Below the pieces are notes generated by a model. That model made no database searches, was not told the DNA's origin, and worked only from the letters and a program-made list of their open reading frames with translations. Position numbers and translations under genes: made by a program. Shown piece after piece: positions 7,743 to 15,280 of a DNA stretch of 20,944 bases (positions are counted from its first letter, which is position 1; the number at the start of each line of letters is the position of its first letter). The stretch covers positions 1 to 20,944 of the forward strand of contig NVRR01000028.1 of assembly GCA_002732675.1 (NCBI GenBank), in the 5' to 3' direction. Source of the DNA: Sneathiella sp. (GTDB lineage Bacteria > Pseudomonadota > Alphaproteobacteria > Sneathiellales > Sneathiellaceae).

Positions 7743-7970
7743 CCGAAGAACCGGTCGGGCTGTCGGAAATGTGATTTTTAGGCGGCCGAAACCAATGAAA
7801 GCCTCTTGCGTCCTTTAGGGACTCTATCATAGGGTTACTAAATCATTTGCCGAACAGTTCTTTGGAAGGAAACCTGTTCGGCGTTGATTGCCCTAAGCAG
7901 GGCAACAGGGTTACAGGGATGATATTGATGGATGCCGGGCATCAGACCTGGCGATATCAGGGGGAGCTTG
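7743..7970 (+). promoter_or_regulatory. Structured leader region upstream of livH
   Basis: This is a 228-base gap between the oxidase genes and livH. In order it holds: a 9-bp perfect stem GCCGAACAG/CTGTTCGGC with a 16-base loop (7849-7882); a 7-bp perfect stem TTGCCCT/AGGGCAA with a 4-base loop (7888-7905); three CAGGG pentamers exactly 8 bases apart (7898, 7906, 7914); a 13-base dyad GATGCC-G-GGCATC (7931-7943); and CCTG/CAGG (7947-7961), whose 3' arm overlaps the livH Shine-Dalgarno. No T-run follows any stem, so none looks like an intrinsic terminator. No convincing -35/-10 was found. The density of stems suggests post-transcriptional control, which is an inference. Confidence 0.5.
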
Positions 7971-8906
7971 ATGGAGTATTTCGTTCAGCAGTTGATCAAC
8001 GGCGTTACGCTGGGATCAATTTACGGGCTTATTGCGATCGGATATACGATGGTCTACGGGATCATCGGCATGATCAACTTTGCCCATGGTGATATTTTCA
8101 TGGTCGGCGCCTTTATTGCGCTGATCATTATTACGGCGCTGGGACTGACGGCCTCAACGGGTCTGGGCCTGATGATTTTAGCGCTGATCCTGGTTCTGAT
8201 GGGGTCGATGATCATTGCCTCAGTCTTCGGCTGGACTGTCGAAAGACTGGCGTATCGGCCGCTTCGCGGATCATTCCGTCTGGCGCCTTTGATTACCGCC
8301 ATTGGTGTTTCCATTGTTCTTCAGAACTATATCCAGATTGCGCAAGGCGCGCGGGTCAAGCCGCTGCAGCCGATTGTGACCGGTGGCTATACACTGATGC
8401 AACAAAGCGCTGAAGACGGCGGCTTTATTGTCCAGATTTCCAACATGCAGATTTTTATCATCGTGACCACCATCGTCCTGATGACGATTTTCTCGCTGAT
8501 CATTGCCAAGACATCTCTCGGCCGGGCCCAGCGGGCCTGTGAGCAGGATCGCAAGATGGCGTCCCTGCTTGGCATCAATGTTGATCGGACCATCTCCATG
8601 ACCTTCGTCATGGGGGCCGCGCTGGCCGCTGTCGCGGGGCTGATGTTCCTGCTCTATTATGGCGTGATCGACTTCTTTATTGGATTTGTCGCGGGGGTGA
8701 AGGCGTTTACTGCGGCGGTATTGGGTGGTATCGGCTCGCTTCCCGGCGCCATGCTCGGCGGGCTGGTCATTGGCTTGATTGAAACCTTCTGGTCGGCTTA
8801 TTTTTCCGTCGAATACAAGGACGTTGCCGCCTTCTCGATGCTGGTGATTGTCCTGATTTTCTTACCCCAGGGCTTGCTCGGCAAGCCGGAGGTGGAAAAA
8901 GTATAA
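7971..8906 (+). CDS. livH: High-affinity branched-chain amino acid ABC transporter permease LivH
   Basis: This encodes an inner-membrane permease of 311 residues, one of the two membrane subunits of the Liv importer. The N-terminal segment [20 protein letters not shown] and the following [11 protein letters not shown] motif are diagnostic of LivH. About eight hydrophobic segments follow, ending in [10 protein letters not shown]. The frame is open upstream, but the ATG at 7971 has a strong Shine-Dalgarno (GGGGGAG, 7960-7966) four bases before it and gives the normal N-terminus, so it is preferred over upstream starts such as 7932. The TAA stop overlaps the livM ATG (TAATG). Confidence 0.95.
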   Translation: MEYFVQQLINGVTLGSIYGLIAIGYTMVYGIIGMINFAHGDIFMVGAFIALIIITALGLTASTGLGLMILALILVLMGSMIIASVFGWTVERLAYRPLRGSFRLAPLITAIGVSIVLQNYIQIAQGARVKPLQPIVTGGYTLMQQSAEDGGFIVQISNMQIFIIVTTIVLMTIFSLIIAKTSLGRAQRACEQDRKMASLLGINVDRTISMTFVMGAALAAVAGLMFLLYYGVIDFFIGFVAGVKAFTAAVLGGIGSLPGAMLGGLVIGLIETFWSAYFSVEYKDVAAFSMLVIVLIFLPQGLLGKPEVEKV

Positions 8907-10240
8907 TGGCGAATATGTCCTTGAAGGAGACGATGGCGGGCTTTAATTTTCAGAAGATCGCCAAGGATCTGGTGGTGACGGCGCTGCTGGCAACGGCGAT
9001 CTTCGGATCGACCATCGCGTTCAAAACCAAAACCGCTCCGGGCGGGCTTGTCCTGGATTTGCGTTTTGATATCGCTTTTTACATTATCGCCGCTGTTGTC
9101 GTAGGCAGGCTGCTTCTATGGCTTACTTTCTGGCGTAAAGCCCCGAATAAGGCGAGCGGTGATATTCTTCCCAAAGGATGGCGGACGTTATATGCCGCGC
9201 TGCTTGCTAAAATCGCCAAGAGGTTTGCGCCGACGCTTCTGGTCTTTGCCATCGTTTTCCCGTTTCTCCCCTTTACCGACCGCTATTTACTGGATCTGGG
9301 GGTCTTGGTGTTGACATATGTGATGCTGGGATGGGGGCTCAATATCGTCGTTGGGCTTGCCGGTTTGCTGGATCTTGGTTATGTGGCCTTTTATGCCATT
9401 GGTGCCTATTCCTATGCATTGCTGGCGCATTATTTTGGCTTCTCCTTCTGGATGTGTCTGCCTCTGGCCGGGATTTTGGCTGCATTCTGGGGGCTTATTC
9501 TGGGCTTTCCGGTACTGCGGCTGCGCGGTGATTATCTGGCTATCGTGACCCTGGCCTTCGGCGAGATTATCCGTATTGTGCTGTTGAACTGGTATCAGTT
9601 TACGGGCGGCCCTGATGGACTTTCCGGTATTCCGCGCCCCAGCTTCTTTGGCCTGGAGTTCAAGCGTGGGGAGGGGAATTTCGCCGATTTTTTCGGGCTT
9701 GAATACTCCACCATCCATCGCATTGTTTTTCTGTACTTCCTTATTCTGGCGTTGGCTTTGCTCACCAATTTCATCACCAATCGGCTCCGGCGGCTACCGA
9801 TTGGTCGCGCCTGGGAGGCGTTGCGCGAAGATGAGATTGCCTGTCGGTCACTTGGGCTCAATACTACGGTGGTTAAACTCACCGCCTTTTCAATCGGCGC
9901 CATGTTTGCCGGCTTTGCCGGATCGTTTTTTGCAACCCGGCAGGGATTTATTTCACCTGAAAGCTTTACCTTTATTGAATCTGCGCTGATCTTGGCGATT
10001 GTTGTGCTCGGCGGCATGGGCTCGCAGATCGGTGTTGTCATCGCCTCGATTGCGATGATCGGGGGGTTCGAGATTTTCCGTGAAGCCGAGGAATACCGGA
10101 TGCTGATTTTCGGTCTCGCCATGGTTACAATCATGATCTGGCGGCCACGCGGTCTGATCTCGAAGCGGATCCCGTCGATTTTCCTGAAAAAGAAGAAGGC
10201 GGTGTCCGGTGATCTGGTCGCGCAAGGGGAGGGTCACTAA
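8906..10240 (+). CDS. livM: High-affinity branched-chain amino acid ABC transporter permease LivM
   Basis: This 444-residue permease is the partner of LivH. The conserved core starts near residue 125 with [29 protein letters not shown] and contains [18 protein letters not shown] and the [11 protein letters not shown] motif. The first roughly 110 residues are an N-terminal extension with two to three hydrophobic segments, as in the long (DUF3382-containing) LivM of E. coli and many alphaproteobacteria. The C-terminus ends in a basic, lysine-rich tail. Translational coupling to livH is indicated by the 1-base overlap. livG begins directly after the TAA stop. Confidence 0.95.
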   Translation: MANMSLKETMAGFNFQKIAKDLVVTALLATAIFGSTIAFKTKTAPGGLVLDLRFDIAFYIIAAVVVGRLLLWLTFWRKAPNKASGDILPKGWRTLYAALLAKIAKRFAPTLLVFAIVFPFLPFTDRYLLDLGVLVLTYVMLGWGLNIVVGLAGLLDLGYVAFYAIGAYSYALLAHYFGFSFWMCLPLAGILAAFWGLILGFPVLRLRGDYLAIVTLAFGEIIRIVLLNWYQFTGGPDGLSGIPRPSFFGLEFKRGEGNFADFFGLEYSTIHRIVFLYFLILALALLTNFITNRLRRLPIGRAWEALREDEIACRSLGLNTTVVKLTAFSIGAMFAGFAGSFFATRQGFISPESFTFIESALILAIVVLGGMGSQIGVVIASIAMIGGFEIFREAEEYRMLIFGLAMVTIMIWRPRGLISKRIPSIFLKKKKAVSGDLVAQGEGH

Positions 10241-11089
10241 ATGAGCGCCCCTTCTCCCTTTCTCACCGTTGAGCATCTGAATATGCGTTTTGGCGGGCTG
10301 CTCGCCGTCGATGACTTGTCCTTTGATGTGGGTCGGCAGGACATCACCGCCCTGATTGGTCCCAATGGCGCCGGTAAAACCACGGTTTTTAACTGCATTA
10401 CCGGCTTTTACAAACCGACCGAGGGACGCATTACCGCAAATCACGATGATGGCAGCACTTTCCTGCTGGAGCGGATGGATGATTTCAAAATCCCGAAAAC
10501 CGCCAAGGTTGCGCGAACATTTCAGAATATCCGGCTTTTCAGTGGCATGACGGTGCTGGAAAACCTGATGGTTGGTCAGCATAACCCGCTGATGGTGGCG
10601 TCAAACTTCACCTTTGGCGGCATTTTTGGCCTCGCAGGCTACAAGCAGGCCGAAAATGCCGCCATTGAGTTGGCGAAATACTGGATGGAGCAGACGGGGC
10701 TTACGGAGCGGGCCGATGACGCGGCAGGGGACCTTCCATATGGCGATCAGCGCAAGCTGGAAATCGCCCGGGCCATGTGTACAGGCCCGAAACTGCTCTG
10801 CCTTGATGAACCGGCGGCGGGACTGAACCCGCGCGAATCGGATGATCTGAACAAGCTTTTGTTGTTTATTCGCGCTGAATGCGACGCCGGTATCTTGCTC
10901 ATCGAACATGATATGAACGTGGTCATGGGGATTTCCGACCATATTGTCGTGCTCGACTACGGCAAAAAGATTGCCGATGGTACGCCCGAAGAAATCCGCA
11001 ATGATCCCAAGGTGATTGCGGCTTATCTGGGGGTTGATGACGACGAGGTCGCGGACGTCGAGCAGGAAATCGAGGGGGTCTCGACATGA
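10241..11089 (+). CDS. livG: Branched-chain amino acid ABC transporter ATP-binding protein LivG
   Basis: This 282-residue ABC ATPase energises the Liv importer from the cytoplasmic face. Walker A, GPNGAGKTT, is at 40-48; the Q-loop is in ARTFQNIRLF around residue 95. The signature is the degenerate form LPYGDQRKLEIARAM at about 165-179, typical of LivG, and Walker B LLCLDEP is at 185-191. The C-terminal IAAYLG motif near residue 262, characteristic of LivG, is followed by an acidic tail rich in D and E. The start codon directly abuts the livM stop, and the gene overlaps livF by 4 bases (ATGA). Confidence 0.97.
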   Translation: MSAPSPFLTVEHLNMRFGGLLAVDDLSFDVGRQDITALIGPNGAGKTTVFNCITGFYKPTEGRITANHDDGSTFLLERMDDFKIPKTAKVARTFQNIRLFSGMTVLENLMVGQHNPLMVASNFTFGGIFGLAGYKQAENAAIELAKYWMEQTGLTERADDAAGDLPYGDQRKLEIARAMCTGPKLLCLDEPAAGLNPRESDDLNKLLLFIRAECDAGILLIEHDMNVVMGISDHIVVLDYGKKIADGTPEEIRNDPKVIAAYLGVDDDEVADVEQEIEGVST

Positions 11090-11814
11090 GCGAAGCGCCG
11101 CTACTTCAAATCCGTAATGTCGAGACATTCTACGGAAAAATTCAGGCACTAAGGGGTGTTTCTCTCGACGTCAAGGAAGGCGAAATCGTCACCCTGATTG
11201 GCGCTAATGGCGCGGGCAAGTCGACCCTGATGATGACAATTTGCGGTGAACCGCGGGCCGCCGCAGGCCAGATTATCTTTGATGGTATAGACATCACACA
11301 AATGCCAACCCATGAGATTGCCCGCCTCAACATTGCCCAGTCACCGGAGGGCCGTCGTATTTTCGGTCGCATGACCGTGGCGGAGAATCTGATGATGGGC
11401 GCGATTACCTCTGATCCCGTCTATTTCACAGACGATCTGGCACGGATGTTTGAGATATTTCCGCGGCTAAAAGAGCGGCGCAGTCAACGCGGCGGTACCC
11501 TATCGGGGGGTGAGCAGCAGATGCTGGCCATCGCCCGAGCCCTTATGGCCCGCCCGCGGTTGCTGCTGCTTGATGAGCCATCCCTCGGGCTCGCGCCTTT
11601 GGTGGTGAAACAGATATTTAAGGTTATTGACGAGCTCAACAAGCAAGAGGGCCTGACTGTCTTCCTGGTCGAGCAAAACGCCTATCACGCGCTGAAACTT
11701 GCAGACCGCGGACACGTCATGGTCAATGGTAATATCACCTTGAGCGGCACGGGAAAGGAACTCCTCGCCAGCGATGAAGTTCGCGCAGCCTATCTGGAAG
11801 GAGGGGCACATTAA
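11086..11814 (+). CDS. livF: Branched-chain amino acid ABC transporter ATP-binding protein LivF
   Basis: This 242-residue ABC ATPase is the second nucleotide-binding subunit of the Liv importer. Walker A, GANGAGKST, is at 39-47; the LivF-typical QSPEGRRIFGRMTVAENL is at about 85-102; the signature LSGGEQQ is at 139-145; and Walker B LLLLDEP is at 159-165. The C-terminal AYLEGG ending is common in LivF. Its TAA stop shares a base with the ATG of the DUF6867 gene. All catalytic elements are intact, so with LivG it should form a functional heterodimeric motor. Confidence 0.97.
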   Translation: MSEAPLLQIRNVETFYGKIQALRGVSLDVKEGEIVTLIGANGAGKSTLMMTICGEPRAAAGQIIFDGIDITQMPTHEIARLNIAQSPEGRRIFGRMTVAENLMMGAITSDPVYFTDDLARMFEIFPRLKERRSQRGGTLSGGEQQMLAIARALMARPRLLLLDEPSLGLAPLVVKQIFKVIDELNKQEGLTVFLVEQNAYHALKLADRGHVMVNGNITLSGTGKELLASDEVRAAYLEGGAH

Positions 11815-12161
11815 TGGGTATTCTCTGGGAAAATAGCTTTTTGACGTTCCTGTTTGTCTCCGTAATTATTGGCGGTGGGGCAGCTTTTGTGTCCGGTCGG
11901 TCCTTGGCGTCAAAATGGCGCCCCATTTCTCAGCCAATATTCTATATGCTGCTTCTGGGACTGGTGGTGCGGTTTTTCCACTTCGCCCTGTTTGACGGCA
12001 CATTGTTGTCGCTTCATTATTATGTCGTTGATGCGGCCATATTGATTGCCATCGCGCTTTTGGGATATCGACTGACCCGGGTCAGTCAAATGGTAACCCA
12101 ATACCGGTGGCTGTATGTGAGATCAGGTCCGTTTGCCTGGCGTGAAAAAAAGGGGGCGTAA
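11814..12161 (+). CDS. DUF6867-type small membrane protein of the liv operon
   Basis: This 115-residue protein has three evident hydrophobic segments (about residues 7-27, 40-60 and 72-88) and the conserved-looking stretch RFFHFALFDGTLLSLHYYVVD at about 52-72. It matches what I recall of DUF6867, a family found between livF and livJ in alphaproteobacterial branched-chain amino acid operons. The 1-base overlap with livF (TAATG) and co-orientation argue that it works with, or helps assemble, the Liv permease. No biochemical function is known to me. The C-terminus is basic (WREKKGA). Confidence 0.8.
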   Translation: MGILWENSFLTFLFVSVIIGGGAAFVSGRSLASKWRPISQPIFYMLLLGLVVRFFHFALFDGTLLSLHYYVVDAAILIAIALLGYRLTRVSQMVTQYRWLYVRSGPFAWREKKGA

Positions 12162-12189
12162 CCTCCGGCGTAAAAGTTTCGGGCCCGCG

Positions 12190-12218
12190 TTGAATTGTCT
12201 TTACAAGATTAATATAAT
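12190..12218 (+). promoter_or_regulatory. Strong sigma-70-type promoter for livJ
   Basis: TTGAAT (12190-12195) and a perfect TATAAT (12213-12218) are separated by exactly 17 bases, in the 126-base gap before livJ. The expected start site leaves a leader of about 60 bases containing the Shine-Dalgarno AAGGGAGA just before the ATG. A separate promoter would let the binding protein be made in excess over the membrane subunits, which is the usual stoichiometry for these importers. Confidence 0.75.
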
Positions 12219-12287
12219 TGCGGGATTATCAAGTTAAGTAAGTAATATATCGTCTAATTATATGAGAACGAAAAGGGAGAAATTCTA

Positions 12288-13391
12288 ATGAAAAAAGTCC
12301 TCGTTGCCGTCTCAGCCCTAACCATGGGCATGATGATGGGATCAGGTGCGGCTTTGGCAGATGTCAAAATCGCAACTGCAGGTCCGATGACGGGCCAGTA
12401 TGCGAGCTTCGGTGCGCAGATGAAAGCGGGCGCTGAACAGGCTGTTGCTGACATCAATGCCGCTGGCGGCGTAAATGGTGAAATGCTGGTTCTGTCCGTG
12501 GGCGATGATGCGTGTGATCCGAAACAGGCTGTGGCTGTCGCCAACCAGATGGTATCAGACGGCGTTGTCTTTATGGCGGGCCATTTCTGCTCCGGTTCCT
12601 CCATTCCGGCGTCAAAGGTTTATGAAGAAGAAGGGATCATCCAGATTTCTCCGGCTTCCACGAACCCGAAGCTGACCGACGAAGGTGGGCCAAACGTCTA
12701 TCGTGTCTGTGGCCGTGATGACCAGCAAGGCAAGGTTGCCGGTGCTTATCTTGGTGATGAAGCCAAATCAGGCAAGAAAATCGCCATCCTTCATGACAAG
12801 ACGGCTTATGGTAAGGGCCTTGCCGATGCAACCATGGCCAATATGATTTTGAGCGGTAATAAACCAGCAATGTATGAAGCCTATACAGCTGGTGAAAAAG
12901 ACTACACAGCGCTTGTTTCCAAAATGAAACAGGCTAACATCGATATCGCCTACGTTGGTGGATATCACACCGAAGCCGGTTTGATTGTGCGCCAGATGCG
13001 CGATCAGGGCATGAAAACCCAGTTAGTTTCTGGTGACGCCCTGGTGACAAACGAATATTGGTCGATCACTGGTGACGCCGGTGAAGGCACCTTGATGACC
13101 TTCTCGCCAGATCCTCGGAAAAACCCGAAAGTTGCGGGCCTTGTGAAAACATTCCGCGACAATGGAATTGAGCCTGAAGGCTATGTTCTTTACACCTATG
13201 CGGCTATTCAGGCATGGGCACAGGCTGCGGCTACTGCTGGATCTACGGATCAGGAAGCGGTCATGAAAGCCTTGAACGCTGGTAAATTCGACACCGTTCT
13301 GGGCGAATTGTCTTTCGACCAAAAGGGCGACGTTACTCTGCCAGGTTATGTTTGGTACGAATGGAAAAACGGTAACTACGATTACAAATAA
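12288..13391 (+). CDS. livJ: Branched-chain amino acid ABC transporter substrate-binding protein LivJ
   Basis: This 367-residue periplasmic binding protein has a classic signal peptide: the basic MKK, a hydrophobic core to about residue 20, and cleavage after GAALA at about residue 25. The mature part begins DVKIATAGPMTGQYASFG and carries DDACDPKQAVAVANQMV, which is almost the same as in E. coli LivJ, then GHFCSGSS and ITAGEKD-like YTAGEKDYTALV. The two cysteines in these segments correspond to the LivJ disulfide. This settles the operon as amino acid rather than urea (Urt) transport. It has its own promoter upstream and a strong terminator downstream. Confidence 0.96.
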   Translation: MKKVLVAVSALTMGMMMGSGAALADVKIATAGPMTGQYASFGAQMKAGAEQAVADINAAGGVNGEMLVLSVGDDACDPKQAVAVANQMVSDGVVFMAGHFCSGSSIPASKVYEEEGIIQISPASTNPKLTDEGGPNVYRVCGRDDQQGKVAGAYLGDEAKSGKKIAILHDKTAYGKGLADATMANMILSGNKPAMYEAYTAGEKDYTALVSKMKQANIDIAYVGGYHTEAGLIVRQMRDQGMKTQLVSGDALVTNEYWSITGDAGEGTLMTFSPDPRKNPKVAGLVKTFRDNGIEPEGYVLYTYAAIQAWAQAAATAGSTDQEAVMKALNAGKFDTVLGELSFDQKGDVTLPGYVWYEWKNGNYDYK

Positions 13392-13413
13392 GCTGTAATC
13401 TTACTGTGAATGA

Positions 13414-13445
13414 GGCTCCGGTGGGTAACCACCGGGGTCTTTTTT
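13414..13445 (+). terminator. Intrinsic terminator of the liv operon
   Basis: CCGGTGG (13418-13424) and CCACCGG (13429-13435) form a perfect 7-bp GC-rich stem with a GTAA loop. It can be extended outward by four further pairs including wobbles, and it is followed directly by six T residues (13440-13445). It begins 23 bases after the livJ stop. On the minus strand no T-run follows the stem, so it should act only in the plus direction. The stop codon of the convergent PhnD-like gene lies in its T-tract. Confidence 0.93.
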
Positions 13446-14244
13446 ATGGGTGCAAGTCAGGAATGAATGCTGGGGGGATTTGGCTGTATCGCGTGCCCAG
13501 GATTTCGTAATCCGCGTCTTTCATCTCCGCGAACCCTATCAATAGTAAGTCTTCGCGCGTCGCTTCGTCCAATGAGGCCATGGCGTCAATCACTGCCATA
13601 TGTATTTTCCGGACCTCGGATGCCGGGCGTTTTCGGGTGATAAACGGTAGCCCCGGTGTTGGCGTGGTGCGGCCAATCACGCGCACTTGTTGTGCGGCCG
13701 GCTCATGACGTTTTGCAAGCTCCCAACTGACGGCGTCGATGGCAGCGATATCGACGGCGCCGGATGCGACCTGCTCAATTGATTGCCGATGCGACCCCGT
13801 CTCGCGGTACTCCGCGATAACGCGATCGTCGACATTCGGCTGTTGTAAACGATGAAGAAAGGCGGCGAAGCCGGATTGGGACTGGGCATTGCTATAGCCA
13901 AAGCGGGCACCTTTAAGCTCCGATAGCTGCTCGGCATCGTTCGGGAGCGCCACGATGAGGACGCTGAAATAAGATCCGGCGCCGCAATCAATACAATAGG
14001 CCGGGGTCCCAATCAGAGAGGTTACCTCCTTCAATCCCAGCATATACGGTAGCCCGCAAGTTTGCCCGAGCAGAAGGCGGTCATCCTGCCACACGGTCAT
14101 GGGGTCCTCGGCGCGGGATAGTGACGTGGGGGCGTCGAAGCCCTGCTCCCGCAGGCCGCTGTGCAAGGCTGTCCAGAACCGGTCCGTTGAGGTCCGGATT
14201 TCAGGCCAGTCATACATGGGCAATGTCGCCAGAGATAGCGCCAT
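13444..14244 (-). CDS. PhnD/SsuA/transferrin-type substrate-binding-like protein without signal peptide
   Basis: This 266-residue protein resembles phosphonate/phosphate-type binding proteins: a start such as MALSLATLPMYDWPE, then LLLGQTCGLPYML near residue 60-70, LKGARFGYSNAQSQSGF in the middle, and a GAVDIAAIDAVSWEL segment that fits the PhnD fold. No signal peptide or lipobox is visible, so the protein is probably cytoplasmic, unlike true ABC binding proteins. No permease or ATPase of a PhnCE type is adjacent. The ATG at 14244 overlaps the desaturase stop by one base (TGATG), which implies translational coupling; a TTG one codon upstream is less likely. A ligand-sensing role is possible but unproven. 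Confidence 0.8.
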   Translation of the reverse strand: MALSLATLPMYDWPEIRTSTDRFWTALHSGLREQGFDAPTSLSRAEDPMTVWQDDRLLLGQTCGLPYMLGLKEVTSLIGTPAYCIDCGAGSYFSVLIVALPNDAEQLSELKGARFGYSNAQSQSGFAAFLHRLQQPNVDDRVIAEYRETGSHRQSIEQVASGAVDIAAIDAVSWELAKRHEPAAQQVRVIGRTTPTPGLPFITRKRPASEVRKIHMAVIDAMASLDEATREDLLLIGFAEMKDADYEILGTRYSQIPPAFIPDLHP

Positions 14245-15149
14245 CAAACGCCGCCAGTGTCCCGGTCAAGCGGATAGATCACGGGCTCCTTGGCCGAGAA
14301 GGCATATTTTCGAATGATGTCCCCATAGTTTTTGAAATAATAGCCAGTGTTCATTTCAAGAAACCGCTCCCTGTTACGTTTGAAAAACCCAGGCAGTCGA
14401 TACCAGGCCAGGGCCGGGTAGGCGTGATGAACGGCGTGCAGGTTGTTATTCAAAAACAGCATGCTTAATACGCCCTTATCCTCAATGATCACAGAACGCC
14501 CGCGCATGGTTTTATGCGCCTGATGCTCCAGAAAGGTACGGATCATCAGGATCGACATGCCAAGATAGGCGCACGCGAGATAGCTCCCGACAGAAATCGA
14601 TCCCCAGACCGCAACAGCTGTCAGAAGCAACGCTAAGCTCAGAAAATGCAGGCCCCAGACGGTGAGCAGGGACAGGCGACCGTTTTTGATGGCCTGAACA
14701 TCACGAAAAAACAAAGTCGCGGTCCCAAGCAATGGCCCAAGTAGCATGCGGCCCACCAAGATGTTGTTGGCGGTAAAAAGAGCTTTCAGCCATCCGGGCA
14801 TTTGCTCCCATTTGTCGGCGGTGAGATACCAACTCTCCGGATCGTCAAGCGGATCGCCGATGCGGGCCTTTTGATGATGGGCAAGATGGGCGTCCCTATA
14901 GCGCGGATAAGGCAGGAAGAGGCCGAGCGGTAAGATGGCAAGCAGGTCGTTTAGCCAGGTCGTCTGAAACGGATGGCCATGGATGATTTCATGCTGCAAC
15001 GACGAATGAAAGGTAATCACGGGGATGAGGAGAAGCGCGGAGAACCATTCCGGCAAACTGAACGCTCCAAAAACAAGCCCACCCCAGGCGCCGTAGCACA
15101 GGACGATCAGGAGCAAGGTCAGAGCATCATATCTTTCACGGAAACGCAT
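14244..15149 (-). CDS. Membrane fatty acid desaturase family protein
   Basis: This 301-residue integral membrane protein carries the three histidine clusters of the di-iron desaturase/hydroxylase family: HEIIHGH (residues 53-59), HLAHH (88-92) and NNNLHAVHH (234-242), plus EHQAH at 209-213. Hydrophobic segments lie before the first box and between the second and third. These enzymes use O2 and an electron donor to desaturate or hydroxylate lipid acyl chains; the actual substrate cannot be read from sequence. A GAGG motif precedes the ATG. It is the first gene of a two-gene minus-strand unit, divergent from the XRE regulator at 15281. Confidence 0.92.
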   Translation of the reverse strand: MRFRERYDALTLLLIVLCYGAWGGLVFGAFSLPEWFSALLLIPVITFHSSLQHEIIHGHPFQTTWLNDLLAILPLGLFLPYPRYRDAHLAHHQKARIGDPLDDPESWYLTADKWEQMPGWLKALFTANNILVGRMLLGPLLGTATLFFRDVQAIKNGRLSLLTVWGLHFLSLALLLTAVAVWGSISVGSYLACAYLGMSILMIRTFLEHQAHKTMRGRSVIIEDKGVLSMLFLNNNLHAVHHAYPALAWYRLPGFFKRNRERFLEMNTGYYFKNYGDIIRKYAFSAKEPVIYPLDRDTGGV

Positions 15150-15280
15150 TTACGGCCTCATTTAATTGAACAAGCCTAATAATCATACTTTTTATCAGAA
15201 AATTACAATGATACAATCCGCTAATTTTTATGATAATATGTTACTATAATTGTAATTGGTGACTTACTGGAGTATATGCT
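15150..15280. promoter_or_regulatory. Divergent AT-rich promoter region with a 9-bp inverted repeat
   Basis: This is a 131-base AT-rich gap between the desaturase (minus) and the XRE regulator (plus). AATTACAAT (15201-15209) and ATTGTAATT (15249-15257) are perfect inverted copies separated by 39 bases, and TACAAT occurs twice within 15204-15217. A TATAAT at 15245-15250 can serve as -10 for the regulator, but its -35 is poor. TTGTAA/TATGAT on the minus strand (15203-15208 and 15182-15187, spacer 15) is a candidate for the desaturase. The arms overlap both candidate promoters, consistent with control of both by the regulator. Confidence 0.5.

Noticed and set aside
7795..7818. Seven-residue leader peptide MKASCVL upstream of livH
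   Set aside because: It has no clear Shine-Dalgarno and no run of Leu, Ile or Val codons, so an attenuation peptide cannot be supported.
7884..7922. TTG-started short frame with rare Leu codons CTA and TTA in the livH leader
   Set aside because: The start is weak, the purine-rich GGAAGGA is 13 bases away, and two rare Leu codons in 12 are not enough to claim a leader peptide.
9595..10582. Two long minus-strand frames across livM and livG
   Set aside because: Both are antisense to well-identified transporter genes, have shadow-like low-complexity composition, and have no motif.
7971..13391. Reading the ABC operon as a urea transporter (urt) because of the urease genes
   Set aside because: The binding protein carries the LivJ segment DDACDPKQAVAVAN and the liv gene order with DUF6867. 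Urt operons have a different binding protein and usually adjoin ureD directly.
13414..13445. Bidirectional terminator serving both livJ and the PhnD-like gene
   Set aside because: On the minus strand the stem is followed by CCTCATTCAC rather than a T-run.
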